This document shows, piece after piece, positions 12,576 through 25,064 of a stretch of 33,224 bases of DNA; positions within the stretch are counted from its first letter, which is position 1; each line of letters starts with the position of its first letter. Below the pieces are notes generated by a model that searched no databases, was not told the DNA's origin, and was given only the letters and a program-made list of their open reading frames with translations. The stretch covers positions 1 to 33,224 of the forward strand of contig LSSN01000249.1 of the NCBI GenBank assembly GCA_001970855.1. The letters are read 5' to 3'. This DNA is from Smittium culicis (taxonomy: Eukaryota; Kickxellomycota; Harpellomycetes; Harpellales; Legeriomycetaceae). A program made the translations under genes and the position numbers.

Positions 12576-14691
12576 CCTAGCATTAGATCTAAACCACCAT
12601 GATTTTTTTTACCTTCCTAATTAGTTATCATTACACTCCCAAAAATATCGATTTTTTTGACTCCACAACTAAAGTACCTAACAGAATCCATTATAAAATT
12701 TGTCATATTTTAATCTACAAATACAAAGTTAATTGCCTCAATTTACTTGTAGCTATTTATAACAAATAAACTACTGCCACAAAATAACTGCTATTCGACG
12801 AAAGGACAAACAGAATAATATTGCGTCAAGCTTTATAATTTCTTTAGCTTTTCATTTCACTATCATACTAATCCGCCCATATTTTTTTTAAATTTCTACT
12901 TTTCTGCTTCTCTATATTGTTTTTCGTATATCTTTTTTATGTATCTATTAATTTCCTCTAAATCCTATAATATCTTATTCGTAAAAATTTCTATTCTTTG
13001 CATATAGCTCCTTGTTTTTCTAGCCATATTTTTCTTTTTAAATATCAATTATATGTAATTTTCCGTCCAACTAAATTTTCTATCATTTAAAGTTTGGTTG
13101 AAGTTATTTATTAAATGCAAATATTGACCAATTAGTTATCCTAAAACTCAACCTAGTTTACCTAAAGATTGTAATAGCAAGGTAAGAACTTGGTTGATAT
13201 GGAAATATCAAAATTTTGAATGTCATTTTATGCTGTCTAATATTTAGCGGTTATAACTAATGATGAATTAACGGTTCCCTTGAGCCAACGTTCGGTTTTA
13301 TTTGAGATGCTTTATTTGACGATAAGGAACTGGGATAAGAAAAAAAAATTTAAAACACTGGTTTTTTTATTTAAAAAAAATCTTATTTTAGATTATTTAC
13401 TCGTCGATACTTTGTTTTAAACATTTATCTCGTGCAATCCCCATCGTTACCCAAAAAATTAAAAGCTAGAATACATTTTTAAAAATTATTTCTAATGCTT
13501 GAAAGTATTATTGAATCGCAAGCCTCCTAAAGCCGATGACCAGTAGGTATGGAAGCTGCTAAAGCGGTGGGAAACAATTGGATAATTTTTTTTTGTAAAA
13601 AATTATATTATTTTAATTGCCTTATTATAGTGTATTTTACATTTTGATATTGTTTTAAATATATTTTTCGTAAAAAAAAAAAAATTATGTGGAATAGCAG
13701 TTTATTTATCTATTAGATATGACATACATTTATCTTTGACAATTTTACATTTCCCACTCTCAATTATAGAATTTCTTTTTTTATTTGTGATTTCAGGGTG
13801 GCGTATTAAGATTATTTTATTAGTGAAAATTATCTTTTGATACAGTATTTATTCACTTATATACTCCCATAGACTTCTATGCCAAAATGTTATAATATTG
13901 CCTTTTGGTTAGGCCATTGAATCTTGGGCCATTCACATTACAATTGGAGATTGTGAAGAGTATAAATAGGATGCATTTTAGTAGTTAGTTTTTTTTTTTA
14001 TAAAAATAACTATTGAAGTTATAAAATAAAATAAGCCAATTGTAAAAAATCAATCAATCCCAATTAGTTTAAACCGTCCCTCTTCCCTACATAAAGTTAT
14101 GCTGTTAAATCTACTAGTTTAGCTATGATTCGATCTTTTTTTCTTTAAATATGCTTATTTCGTAAATTGAATAGGGGAAGTTTTCTATTAGCTCGAATTT
14201 TTATTTAGAATTCCATTTAATAAAATACAAAATATAGACAATCAATTTTAAATTTATACAAGAATGACAGGGTTGTCTGCTTATTAGAAATTTTTAGCAG
14301 CTAGATATCTTTATCATTTCCGCTTCTTTTATTATTCGACAGATATTAAAATATAGTATCAGTATATTTGTCAACTTGGTTAGCTCGATAAATTTTTTTA
14401 AATAGATCATGCTTATAGATTTAATTTTCAATTGAATGGTTTTTAATATCAAAGATAATATAAAGCGTACATATGAAACTCAGTGAGTAGATAATGTAAC
14501 TTTTTGATAAAGGATAATATGTTCACTGTTTTTTTTTTAATTTATATTAGGCGCTTAAATTTGGTTTTTGGTAATCCTCGGGAAAAATAGTAGCTCATAG
14601 TAAATACTGAACATTCACAAATATTTACATTTAAGGTTGGCTTTTTAATTCAGTTTAACCAGTCTATATTTTCAATTTCATAAACGGCTAT
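12576..14691. other. convergent intergenic region
   Basis: This lies between the stop codons of the plus-strand F-BAR/RhoGAP gene and the minus-strand Rab3GAP gene, so it holds both 3'UTRs and terminators. AATAAA occurs at 12765-12770 but means little in DNA this AT-rich. The one clear feature is the old SINE-like copy at 13526-13684. The moderately GC-rich stretches near 13140-13330 and 13880-13970 matched nothing I know. Confidence 0.5.
13526..13684 (+). mobile_element. SINE-like retroelement, copy 1 (old)
   Basis: This ~159-bp element has a GC-rich head (CCAGTAGGTATGGAAGCTGC, then TAAAGCGGTGGG), an AT-rich body containing TAGTGTAT, and an A13 tail at 13672-13684. The reverse complement of 25547-25708 has the same head (CCAGTGGGTATGGAGCTGC), a body with TAGTGTTT, and a poly-A tail. 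No target duplication is visible around this copy, so it is probably older. The head could derive from a pol III gene, but I see no convincing A and B boxes. Confidence 0.7.
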
Positions 14692-16850
14692 TTATACTTT
14701 TTTGATGTTTATAGGCATAAATAGTCCTTCGTTGTTAATTAGGAAGCATGATGCTGGTTGTGGAGGAAGTACTGGCTTTATAAAATAACCATTATCAACT
14801 GAAAGAGATTCTCCTAGAGAATGTGAATGAGACTGGATTAATTTAAATCCTTTTCCTATGGAAGCTGAAGATATCGGTGTGCTATAATCAGCAATAGAGA
14901 ATACTTGTAGTAATCCTAGTCTGCTTGCGTAAAGTACAATGCAAAGAATAGTTAAACTGCTTTCAAATTGGCCTATATTATTGTTTTTAGGATCAGTAGG
15001 TAACTTTGTACCAGTGTCCAAGTTGGTAGATTTTTCTTCATGAATTTCAACCCAACCACATTGACCATCTCTAAAGCCTTTAAACATAGCCACGATGTTA
15101 CAACTGTCAGTGTCAATTATCAAAACTCTCCCTAAATTGTCGGTTAAAGCTGCCAGCTGAAATTTTGCTGGACTCAATGATATTTTAGTTATTTGGCGGC
15201 CACTATCTCGGAGCGATAATACAGCAGGAACATTGGTAGTTTTACTATGTGATGGGCTAGCGGCACCACTACCATCAGCGTCACCTCGTGAAAAGTTAGG
15301 AAATGAACTAGATGAAAAGAAATAAGATTTGGCTATGTTATACACAACGCCGCCAACTTTAGATGCAACCTTGTTTGCAAATTTTACTGCAGAAAAAGAA
15401 GATTCGATCTCTTCGGTTGTTACATGCAATTGTAGCATACTTTTAGGCGGAGCTACAAGATACCTAGCAGTCGCGGGTTTCAAAAGAGTATTGGATGTGA
15501 AGACATCAGGGCTTTGGTAATCTATAGAGTTATTTGACGGATTTCTAAGACCTAATTTAACATAAGTGAAAAAGGAGAAAATCAAAAGGCATTAACTTTT
15601 TTTAATAATGTTAAATTAAATTTGTTTTTTATTTTATTTTATTTTAAAAAAAAAAGCTGCCTGATTTCATATAACGCTATCAAGTAGGTTTTTTATCAAA
15701 AAACCAAAATACTTACCAATACTAGCTGCATCTAGGAATGAAGGAAGCCCAAAATAAATTTTTTTGAAGGAAAAAAAGGAGTCTAGCTCAGAGCCTTCAC
15801 AGTGTGTTTGTGCTGCTAAATTTTTCATTGATAATTGGAGTGATACCCACAAACTTTGTGCATCAATTGAAGAAACAAACCCATCTCGGAAGCACAGATT
15901 TACCTCATATGTATAAGGCGGCTGATCAATGTCGTCAATTATACTTTCATTTGTAGTTAAATATGAGCTAATATTAGGTTGTATATTTTTTTTGGACTTA
16001 TACTCATGTAAGTTGCTAAAAAAAACTTGTATTCGAAATATTTCAGAATTGTGTAGTTTTTGGCTCAATAAAACACTACCTTCCTAAATAAAAATTGTGA
16101 TTAATTAATATTTTAAAACTTTTACATGAATATAAAAATAATGAAATCATTTCTATATATAGAATATAATATAAAAATAAATATAGAAATACTTTGTTGT
16201 ATATGATTAATTGCCCAGAAGAATACCCTGCAATAATTATAAGTTCGTTCTTTTGCCTGAAAAATATTTTTTCATACAATTTTTTGATTATTTATAAATT
16301 TATAATATTTCAAGAAAGTAATTGTAAATTTTATTTTATATATAACTAATGTGGCTTACCTTTTTAGAGAATACGGCGAATTGAAAACTCCCATGCAAGA
16401 AATTGCAGTTATTTTGTCTCTGAAAAGTTAATGTTAAGAATATTATGATTGATGTAAAAATTTTGAATAAAATATAGATAATGTATTAAAATTGAGAGAA
16501 AAAATACTCAGTTTCTGTGAAGTTTGTTGAAACCATTTTGAATTCTTCATCGTCTAATAAAGATTTAGATAAAACTATAAATCTGTTGCAAATTGCAACG
16601 ACAAAGTATACATTATCGCCGACTATTGAAATTGAGTATAGTGAGCCTCTAAAAATATTTTCTATAAAAAAATGAAAGCAATTTTATTAATATTTTAGCA
16701 GTTAATTATTACTTGTCTATATAAATTTAAAATTAATTTATCCTCGCCTATACTAAGCCCAGACTCAGAAAGCAAAAGAAGTAATTTCTTAGGGAACAGC
16801 CATTTGGTACCAGTATCAACTTTTAATATACTAGATAAAGGGTTAGTCAT
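14692..16850 (-). CDS. Rab3 GTPase-activating protein non-catalytic subunit, N-terminal-domain-only form
   Basis: Preferred exons (minus): 16850-16754, 16661-16508, 16419-16360, 16256-16193, 16083-15717, 15551-14692, giving 533 aa. In animals this subunit pairs with RAB3GAP1 to act on Rab3 and Rab18 in trafficking, ER and autophagy. Evidence: residues ~105-150 read AGYSSGQLIIYN then EGSVLLSQKLH, matching the family's conserved G(F/Y)SSG...EG..LLSQ block. Residues 361-416 carry the hallmark LRDSGRQITKISLSPA, TDNLGRVLIID and FRDGQCGWVE. The protein stops just after the N-terminal propeller-like domain; animal versions continue for several hundred residues more. Exons 2-6 join in frame with clean splice sites. 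The exon 1/2 junction is uncertain: the donor at 16712 is stronger-looking but breaks frame with the nearby acceptors. The start codon is the first ATG upstream. The gene lies 1 kb downstream of the WD40-bromodomain gene on the same strand. Confidence 0.82.
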
Positions 16851-17886
16851 TATGTAATTGAAATGTGTTTTTACAGACTCGAATTTTAGACAGCGAAAGA
16901 AATTTGAAGCAGCGAATCTTGAAAATGGTTATATATTCTTATAATTATTGATATTGATTAATTTTTGTAATTAAGAATTTTTTTACTAATGGAATTTGAA
17001 GGAAAACAACATGAAAATGAATAGTTTAAAAATGCTTTTTTTAACAATTATTATGCTCATGGAAAGCTTATATTTATTTAAACATATAGTAACCTTTTAA
17101 GGTCGTATCCAATGCACTATTGGTAGACATATTATAGTATAATATTCTGTGGTTAGTTCTAAAATTAAATAATACATTTACTATCCAACCAAATATCTGA
17201 ATTTTTAATATGCTTATTAGTGCAATGAATATTTAGGATCTATTGGTTAAAATTTTGAAAATGTAGCTTAGCCCTTTCACAGTCAAATGAATATTTTTGA
17301 TTTATAAAATATATTTTACTATATGAAATAATAGCATCTTAATTCCGAGGCCTTAAGAAGCAAAGGTTGATGTTAGATTATCTGCAAATAATAAATTTGC
17401 TAAAAATCGTAAACCAATCATTAAATTAGCTTTTTTACAAGTGTTGGATGGGAAAAGGTTAACATAAATTTATTGGATATTGAGCTACACCTTATTGTTA
17501 CTATTTTGTGTATTTGTCTGAAGATTTAAATATCAAGATTATAAAAGTGCAAGATAAAATTATTAATATTAGATACATACAAACTTAAAATTAAAATCTA
17601 TAATTTATTGATTGTAAGCTATAGTAGTAAAGATGACTTTTAAAATCTTTATACTAGATTAAAGTATATTAACCTCTTCGAGTCCTTATATGCTTAAATT
17701 TTTAATTATATACATTTCCTAATACTGGGGTTGATATTTAGGAGGATAAATTTAGCTTCTAGAAAAATACCTATGCGCATAAGAAACTGATCAAAGAATT
17801 TTTTTACTTTAATAATAACATTATTTATCTAGATTATTAGTGATAAAATGGTTTTGAATTTTGGTCTATTTTAATGAAAATTTATA
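16851..17886. other. intergenic between two minus-strand genes
   Basis: This is the promoter region of the Rab3GAP gene and the 3' region of the WD40-bromodomain gene. The only recognisable element is family A copy 5 (17268-17462), about 420 bp upstream of the Rab3GAP start codon, where it could affect transcription. No ORF is supported. Confidence 0.5.
17268..17462 (-). mobile_element. TTAA-bounded MITE, family A copy 5 (reverse)
   Basis: This 195-bp copy begins TTAGCCCTTTCACAGTC and ends GTGTTGGATGGGAAAAGGTTAA. It shares TTAATTCCGAGGCCTTAA with copy 4, the longest exact block seen between two copies. It sits between two genes rather than in the distant flanks. Confidence 0.8.
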
Positions 17887-20800
17887 TTATTCTGATTCGG
17901 AATTGTAGTTGCTACTAAAATCGTAACGAGGCGCGTTGGAATTGGCTCTTGTAGATCTCGCCCGTGTTCGTTTATTAGAACTATCTTTAGATTTTGAACC
18001 ATGGCGGGGTATTGGCTTGGATTTTGGACTAGAACCACTGCTAATTTTTGCTTTTTTTTTCGCTGAACCATTACTAGCTCGGTTTTTACTTGCACTGCTT
18101 TTTGAGGATCGCCTATTGCTTTTCGATGAACTGTTATAGATCCCTTCGCTACCAGAGCTACTATTAAAATCATATTCGCTCTCACTCCGTTCCTCGCTAC
18201 TAGTATCGCTAAATTCGCTACTAGTTTCAACCCCGCGCGAAGATGATTTGGTTTCACTACTATATCTTTTGTTATCTTCTGTTTTAGAATATTTCTTGAT
18301 GCTGGTGCGAGATGATTCCTTATATGACGATTTATTCGCTTTTGGAACGGTCGTCTCATTACTGCTTTCATAATCTAGGTTGTCTGTTTGGCTCAGGTAA
18401 TTGCTTTCAGATTCAACTTCTGTTTCAGGCTCTCGGTAATCAATTTTGCGCTTTCTCTTCGATTGAGATGAATTGTTGTTGATTGTATGATAGTTGTTGA
18501 TACTGTCAGACTCTGATTGATATTCAACATGTGTTTCTGATTCTTGGAAAGTCTCATTTGTACTAAAGCCATATTCAATACCTTTAGTAGGCTTAGATTT
18601 TACATCGTTACTATTATGGCTAACAAAGCTAATAGATGAATCTAAATTTAAAAAAAACGTGTTATAATAAATAATTAAAAGAATTATTAAAATTTAATAA
18701 TAAAAGCGATACGTTAAAGAAATATAAGAATAAAATTGAAAACGTACCTCGGCTGGGGATAACTGGTTCAGCCATTTCGTAATCATCAAACTCAGAAACC
18801 CAAGTTGGCGCTTGTAGCTTAGACGATTTAACTAAATCAACGTAAATTTTTAGCATTGTAATTGCAGAGTTTGGGACAATTGTTCCTGGTTTATTGTAAG
18901 TGCTTGCATTCAAGTATATTTTGTACAAGTCGTTATGGACAGCACTAATATTTCGATAATAGTTATTCTCTAATCTTTCTAAGATGCTATCTAAGCAGAT
19001 TGGATACGCAATTAAATTTGTGTAGTCTGGGTAATCATTAAAATCAACATGGTATTCAAACCACTCAGCCTCATCATTATCAATCAGTTTTTCAATGACT
19101 TTAATAAGATCCTTATTTGTTTTAGGGTCAAGTTTATTTTCTGCCATTTTGTTCTCTATATCATCTTGGTTGTAAAAGGAAAGGTCCCATATTGATACTC
19201 TTTTTATCTTTTCACTTTCAATATCAGACATGTTTCTATACTCTAAAAACTCGCCTTCAAATTCTTTTTTTACACAAATTATTGATTTTGCAGGGTTGTA
19301 AACTAGATGCATCAAGCACTCGCTAGGGTCAATAATTTCTTTTTTGGTATTCTCGACTCCTACTATAGAAAACTCTTCAAGCTCGTCGCTGAAATTTGAA
19401 ACCCAGCATGGCTTATTAAAGTAATCGGCACAATCATCACTTGTTAGCGCTTCTACACTTTGTTTGAACTTAGAGAATAGAACTATAAAGTAGTCGCTAG
19501 AATCAGTAAAATTCAGCTTCAGAATTTTTTTAGATTCTGAAAACCTAAAATTTGATAAATCGTCGTTGTTTTGAATTAGGTCAACAAATTGTTTTCTATT
19601 TGAACTCTTGCTCATGATAGTTTCTAGCTCCAATAAGTAAGAAAGTTCACTGCTATTGGTTGAATCGACTTGGTATGTAATATCGGTAATTCTACCAATT
19701 ATCCAAGACTCGTTATCCAAAGCCAAGAACCCTGAATCAAAGTCCTCGGAATAAGCTATATATAGGTTGTTAATTCTATCACTGTTTTTAAAGCAAATAA
19801 CTTCGTCCCCGATCTGAGGCTTATAAAAATAATTAAATGGTGCATTTTCCATAACAAATTTTAGTCTAGGCTTCGAAAATGCCTCATTGGAGCTTACTAA
19901 ACTTCCACCTGACATTTCGTATGCATCGTCGTTTTCATTCTCATCAGAAGAATGGTCCATTTTAATTCTAAGTTTTTTTGTGGCTAATGGTGCCTTGCTA
20001 CTAGAGGCTGCAATTTCTATATTTATAAAATAGTCATAAAAGTTAAATATAAGTGATAATAAAATCAAAATGTAATCATACATTACCTTTACTAGACTTA
20101 ATTTTAATAGTTTTGAGATTGTTCTCAATTTTTTTATGGTTAGTTGGCGAATTTTCCTGATTTTTGCTGGCTTTAGCTTGATAATCATTTTCATCTAGCT
20201 TAACTTTTATTTTTGATTCCTCAAGTTCATTAGTAGGTACATTTGTGGTAAGCTTAGAATTTGGCGTGTCATCATTACCAGCTGGTACATTCTCATTGAT
20301 TTTTAGCTTTATTGATGTGGCTCTATTAGGGTGTACAGGTGGCGAACTATTAGGCGATGATTCCGATTTTGGCGAAGAGGAATCGACAGTTTTTCGAAAT
20401 CTACTTTTGTTTGCATTAGTTTTTGAGGTGCTTGGAGGCGTGAAGGTATGTGTGCTAGTTGACGGTTTTTCTGGAGATGAATTATTAAATGTAAGTAGTT
20501 GCGAAGGCTTAATTAGCCTTCCAGAACGTGTAGTTTTTTGCTCTACTTGTAAGTTATTGGAGTTATTTATGTTGTCTCTTGATCGAGTCAAATAGCCATT
20601 TGTCTTGGCACTTGAGATAGATTTCGAGGGTGTAGTATTTTTTATGCTTAAATCAAAATCAGGGTTGTCATCACTGTTTAAATTATGATCGCTGCTGGCC
20701 TCGTTATAATTAAGCTTAGTTTTAGATCTAGAGCTTCGAGAAGAAGATGGTTGTTCTATTAAGCTACGCTTACTTTCAGTACTACTAGGAGTTTGAACGC

Positions 20801-23800
20801 TCGCGGAAATATTATCTAGTCTTCTCCTGGACCTTCTAGATTCAAGGGTCTCTCCTAGCCTGGACTCTTCAGAGCCAGCTGGTGAATCTAAATTTTGTGC
20901 TGCTCTCTTTCTATTGCTTCTTCTTGGAGGTGCAGCTTCTTCATGTTCAGAAGACATGCTATTATGATCCGATGTATCATCGCTACTCAATGTAGGCCTG
21001 GAATAACGAGAAGTCCTAGAACCCTGTGAGTTTCTGCCTGTTTCAGGCTGTCTAGATCTTAGGTTTCTTCGAGTGCTGGTACGTGTGGCAGTTGCATTAG
21101 AAATAGATTCTGATGGAGCCATAGAACGGGTAGGCATTCCGCCTCTGCTTCTTGAAGATCTGTGCTCTTGTAAATTAGAGCTTCTGTTATTTGCATACAA
21201 TGGTGGACTTTCAATTCTGCTTGATCGCCTTGTAGGTCTAGTTGGAGTTTCAGTAGTGCGTCTATTTCTTTGATTCCGTAAATTTTCAAGAACGGCTCTT
21301 CTAGATGCAGGATCGCGCCTATTGGATGATCCACGCTGATTCAAATCAAGGCGGCGGTTTCTTAGTGACATATAAACTTGCTGAGATGACTGACTCTGGT
21401 CTATAGCACGAGTAGTATTAGATTGGTACCCACGTGCCCTAGTATTTCTATGTCTATTGTTGCCGTTGGGGTTTGCGTATAAGGTGTCAATCTCGTTTTG
21501 GAGCTCATTTCCATCGAAATATTCTGCTTCAAGGTCATTGTCGTCTAGATCGTGTGTAGAGTCTTCATCACTAAATGCAGTTCCAGATTGGCGCCTAGTA
21601 GATCTACTAGATATATTGACACTATTGTTGGGTCTCCTTCCTCTTCTACCACTACGCCTTGTGGAATTCTGTTGATTAGAACTTCTATTACCTGAACTTC
21701 TGGTGTTATGAGAGTTTGATTCGCGTGGAATAAAGCGAGTGCTGAACCCACCCGACCGACCTCTTTCTACATCACCCCTTCTATGTTGCCTAACAACAAT
21801 ATTTTCATTATCATCCTCGCTAAGAATTAGTTCAACATCATCATCTTGACTATCATTGTTAGGATCTTGTATACCAGAGTAATCTTGGTCATCTTCGTCA
21901 TCCTCTTGTACATAAATAGGCAATTCACCCTCTGCGTAATAAATAGCTCTAGTATTACTTGCGTTAGATCGCTCAGCGATTGCAGCAGGATTGTTATGTT
22001 TAGCCGTTTGATTGACAGCTAGTGAAAGCAACTTTACGTAAGTAAGTTCTTCTTGTAACGACAACAGACGAGATTGGTCAAATGATTGAAGCTTTTTGGG
22101 ATCCAGCCCAACTTCTAAATCCATACCAAACCTTGGTCCCTTTTGAATTCGAAACTGCCTACCATCAAAATCTTGTAATGGACCACGTTCCATTAAATGA
22201 GGAGCAATTTGAGTAATCTCATCAATTACATGAAATTGAGAGTCTTGGATAGTACTGGTATAGTCAGAAAAAAATACTTGTTCAGGCATTCTTCTGGCAT
22301 TCTTGTATTGCTTTTCACTCTCTGAATTTCCAAATAAATATGCAGCACCAGTTTCGCCTACAACAGCAAAAAATGCGCCATCATCAGAAAATGACCCGTC
22401 AAAAATTTGCTCATCAATATAGAAAGTATGCAGCGAATTTCCAGAATTCACATCCCATACTACAACATGACCATTATACCCTCCAGATACAGCTATTCGT
22501 CTATCTAATGGGTGTGCAATTAATACAAAAACTTCCTGAAACCCATGTTCACGAGTAGCCCATAATCTGTTGCCAGTTTTAGAGTCAAAAGCTGAGACTA
22601 AACCAACGCTGTTACTTACAATTACTACACTGTCATCACAAATCCAAGCGACCTGATTTGATTCTATTACTTTAGAGTAATCATTTTCGTTGTTTTGTGG
22701 ATTAACACTAATACCCAACCCTGGATGGCCTGAGCTCTCAGTGCTTTCGCCAGATTCTGCTCTATCCACGAAATTTGGCACTTGCAAATTTAGTTCGCAA
22801 TAAACGTCACCGACGCCAACATTAATTCTATTTTTTACTGTTCCGATCTTATCGAATTCCCAGATATAAGCTGATCCATCAATTGCGCCTGATAAAAGTC
22901 TAGTTCCGTCATTAGAGTATACGAGCGTTGAAATGCTTGTTGAGTGGGCAGGAAATATAGAAAGAGGCTTAGGGCCACCCCATTCAACAATTTCTATACT
23001 TGAAAAAGATTTGTCGAGAGAGCATTCAGTTAAGTGATCAACCAAAAAGCTCCCGCTTTCGAGTTTAGCGAGAGAAGATTCGTCATTTTTTTCAAGCGAA
23101 GGATTTGAGTTGTCATCCTTGTGAAGACGAGCTTCAGAAATAAAAGATACAATTTGAATATAACCATTCTTAGTTGAGAAAGCTAACCTAGAACCTGTTC
23201 TGTTAAAAGTCATGGAGGTAATTGAATCATTCTTTGTGTATTTTCCATCTATGATCACTGGAGTATTGCTGAATTTCATAGACAGTCTGTCCCATTTATA
23301 TAGATAACAATTACCATCTTCTGAAACGGCAGCTAAATATCTGATTTGAGGAATGGGTGAAGGAGAAAAGTTTATATTTATAATACCTTTTTTCTAAAAA
23401 AGATACATATATGCGAAAGTATGAATAGATATTAGGAAAAAAAATTGAATAGTATATTTGGTAGGAGTAGCTGAGGATAAGAAAAAATGCTATGATAGTT
23501 AAACTTACTGTAGAATTTAAGCTTCCAGTTAGAACTGCCTCAGGCTTTCCCGTTTTTAAGTTCCAAATTCTAACTGTTCCATCGCTGGAACCAGATGCAA
23601 GAAGAGTATTTTCGAAATTTAAAGACATATCTGTGATAACATCTTTGTGGCCTCTGAGAGTTTGAATTAAGTATCCAGAACGGGTACACCAAATTTTAAC
23701 TAGATAATCATCGCTACCCTATAAAAAGAATCAATTAAAATTATTAAGGCAAAAAATTAGTGAGATGCAAACTGTTTTCTCAAATCCGTGATGATAGAGA

Positions 23801-24640
23801 GTAAAGATGCTTACTGTAATCATTCTCCTTCCATTCCTATCGAAAATTATACAAAAAGCAGGGAACTTATGACCATGGCATCTAACAAGTTCCCTGTATT
23901 TTGATATAAGTTTAATTGGAAGCCGATTTGGAGAGCTTGTAGTATTAAAAGGATTGAGTTTTCGATTTAAAATAGAATTTGAAATAGGAAAATCAATACG
24001 ATTAATGGGAGTTGAGTGCGAAGCAAAGTTTTTAGTTGTAATGGAGTTGTAGGGGAAATTATTTATTTTAGAATTTAAAAAGTCAAGTAAAAATGAGCCG
24101 CTGATATGTGAAAATTCTTTTTTCTACCATAAGTATAAATTAATGAGTAGAGAAATTATAAATGTTAAATGAATTAAAGGGAAAAAGAAAATATATGATT
24201 TTCACAATAGAGTATATAATCTATATACCATATCAGGATAGCTTCTATTTAGAGTCTCTCCAGTCCAGGAAGATCTCGATGGTAGTAAAGAACTGTCTGT
24301 AAGTTTTTGCTCAAGGAGATTTCCGAGACATTTGAGAGGTCCATTTGATAAATACTTTGCAATAAGAAAATAAAGCTAAAAAAATGACAAACAGAATAAT
24401 TTAGAGAATTTTTTAACAGAATAGAAATAAGAGGGTGAATGAAGCAAACAATAGAATTTAATTTAAAATTAATTACCTCTAAATATTTTGATTCAATGAG
24501 TTTTAAGTGTGAAATTTAAAATTACAAAAAAATTAAGAAAATCAAAAATCAAATCAAAACAATCGACAATAGAAATTTTTGAAGAGATAATTACCTTGTT
24601 CGTTGATGGAATCTATTTTGATTCCAGGAAAATTGTTCAT
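17887..24640 (-). CDS. PHIP/BRWD-like WD40-repeat, crypto-Tudor and bromodomain protein
   Basis: Model (minus): 24640-24595, micro-exon 24478-24477, 24375-24229, 24123-23815, 23718-23509, 23393-20087, 20016-18748, 18641-17887. The total of 6045 nt gives 2014 aa. It is probably a nuclear chromatin reader; animal relatives also act as Cullin4 substrate receptors. Residues 16-65 match the family N terminus ([18 protein letters not shown]). WD40 repeats span about 140-595 ([43 protein letters not shown]). A family signature follows near 620-655 ([13 protein letters not shown]). Next is a long Arg/Ser-rich basic region (~780-1330), a Tudor-like block ([10 protein letters not shown], ~1405), and one bromodomain (~1640-1735: [29 protein letters not shown]). 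Its acetyl-lysine Asn is intact at ~1715. The tail is Ser-rich. Only one bromodomain is present; animal members have two. The last exon is read in the frame ending at 17887, not the overlapping 17871-18371 frame. Confidence 0.88.
24477..24478 (-). other. predicted 2-nt micro-exon (AG) of the PHIP/BRWD-like gene
   Basis: Exon 1 ends GAA CAA G before a donor GTAATT (24594), and the next clear exon begins CTT TAT TTT in phase 0 (24375), so direct joining breaks the frame. Between them the minus strand reads ATATTTAG, AG, GTAATT. Splicing in the two bases AG makes GAG, giving E before LYFLIAKYL, exactly the residue seen in relatives (ELYFLIA). The flanking introns would be 116 and 101 nt, normal for this gene. 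The alternative is an unseen upstream exon or start. Confidence 0.45.
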
Positions 24641-25064
24641 TCTGTAAGCCGAAAATTATTTTAAAAGTAAGAGTATACAAAGGATTATATCGCTCGAAAA
24701 GGAATTCGTAGGTCAAAATAGGGTTAGTAGTGAAAATTGATCGTAGGTCGATAGAATGATTTAATATTAAATTGATAAACTGAATGAGAAAATAAAAATA
24801 ATATTAGTTTACTAAATGGAAGTCTATATAAACTTGAAAAATATCAGAAAATAGCACCTCGAATCTAGGTTAAGTACAAATTAACCAGGTATATTTTTTT
24901 AAACAATAAAATAACAAAGTTGAAATTTAAAGCGCAGTATAAACTGGCGGTAACTTGCAGCCAAAAGAACAAATTACTAGAAATAAAAAGTAAACAGCTA
25001 CAATGGAAAAAAAAAAAATGCTTCAGGCGAATCACCAGACCGCCAGCCATAAATTTATTTACCT
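24641..25064. promoter_or_regulatory. promoter region of the PHIP/BRWD-like gene, possibly shared with the divergent relic
   Basis: There are 424 bp between the minus-strand start codon and the plus-strand candidate at 25065. The sense (minus) strand next to the gene is pyrimidine-rich, like the leader of the F-BAR/RhoGAP gene. No TATA or CCAAT box stands out. Confidence 0.35.

Noticed and set aside
12765..12770. AATAAA as the polyadenylation signal of the F-BAR/RhoGAP gene
   Set aside because: Such hexamers are expected by chance every few hundred bases at this composition.
13526..13684. Target site duplication for SINE-like copy 1
   Set aside because: No direct repeat longer than a few bases was found around it.
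17871..18371. Minus-strand ORF of 166 codons
   Set aside because: It overlaps the last exon of the PHIP/BRWD-like gene in another frame. The frame continuing from exon 7 through the splice at 18641 runs uninterrupted to the stop at 17887.
20245..20595. Plus-strand ORF of 116 codons
   Set aside because: Antisense shadow of the Ser/Arg-rich part of the PHIP/BRWD-like gene. No independent motifs or splice logic. The other antisense or alternate-frame ORFs at 21059-21751, 22340-22558, 17936-18139 and 15329-15520 are rejected for the same reason.
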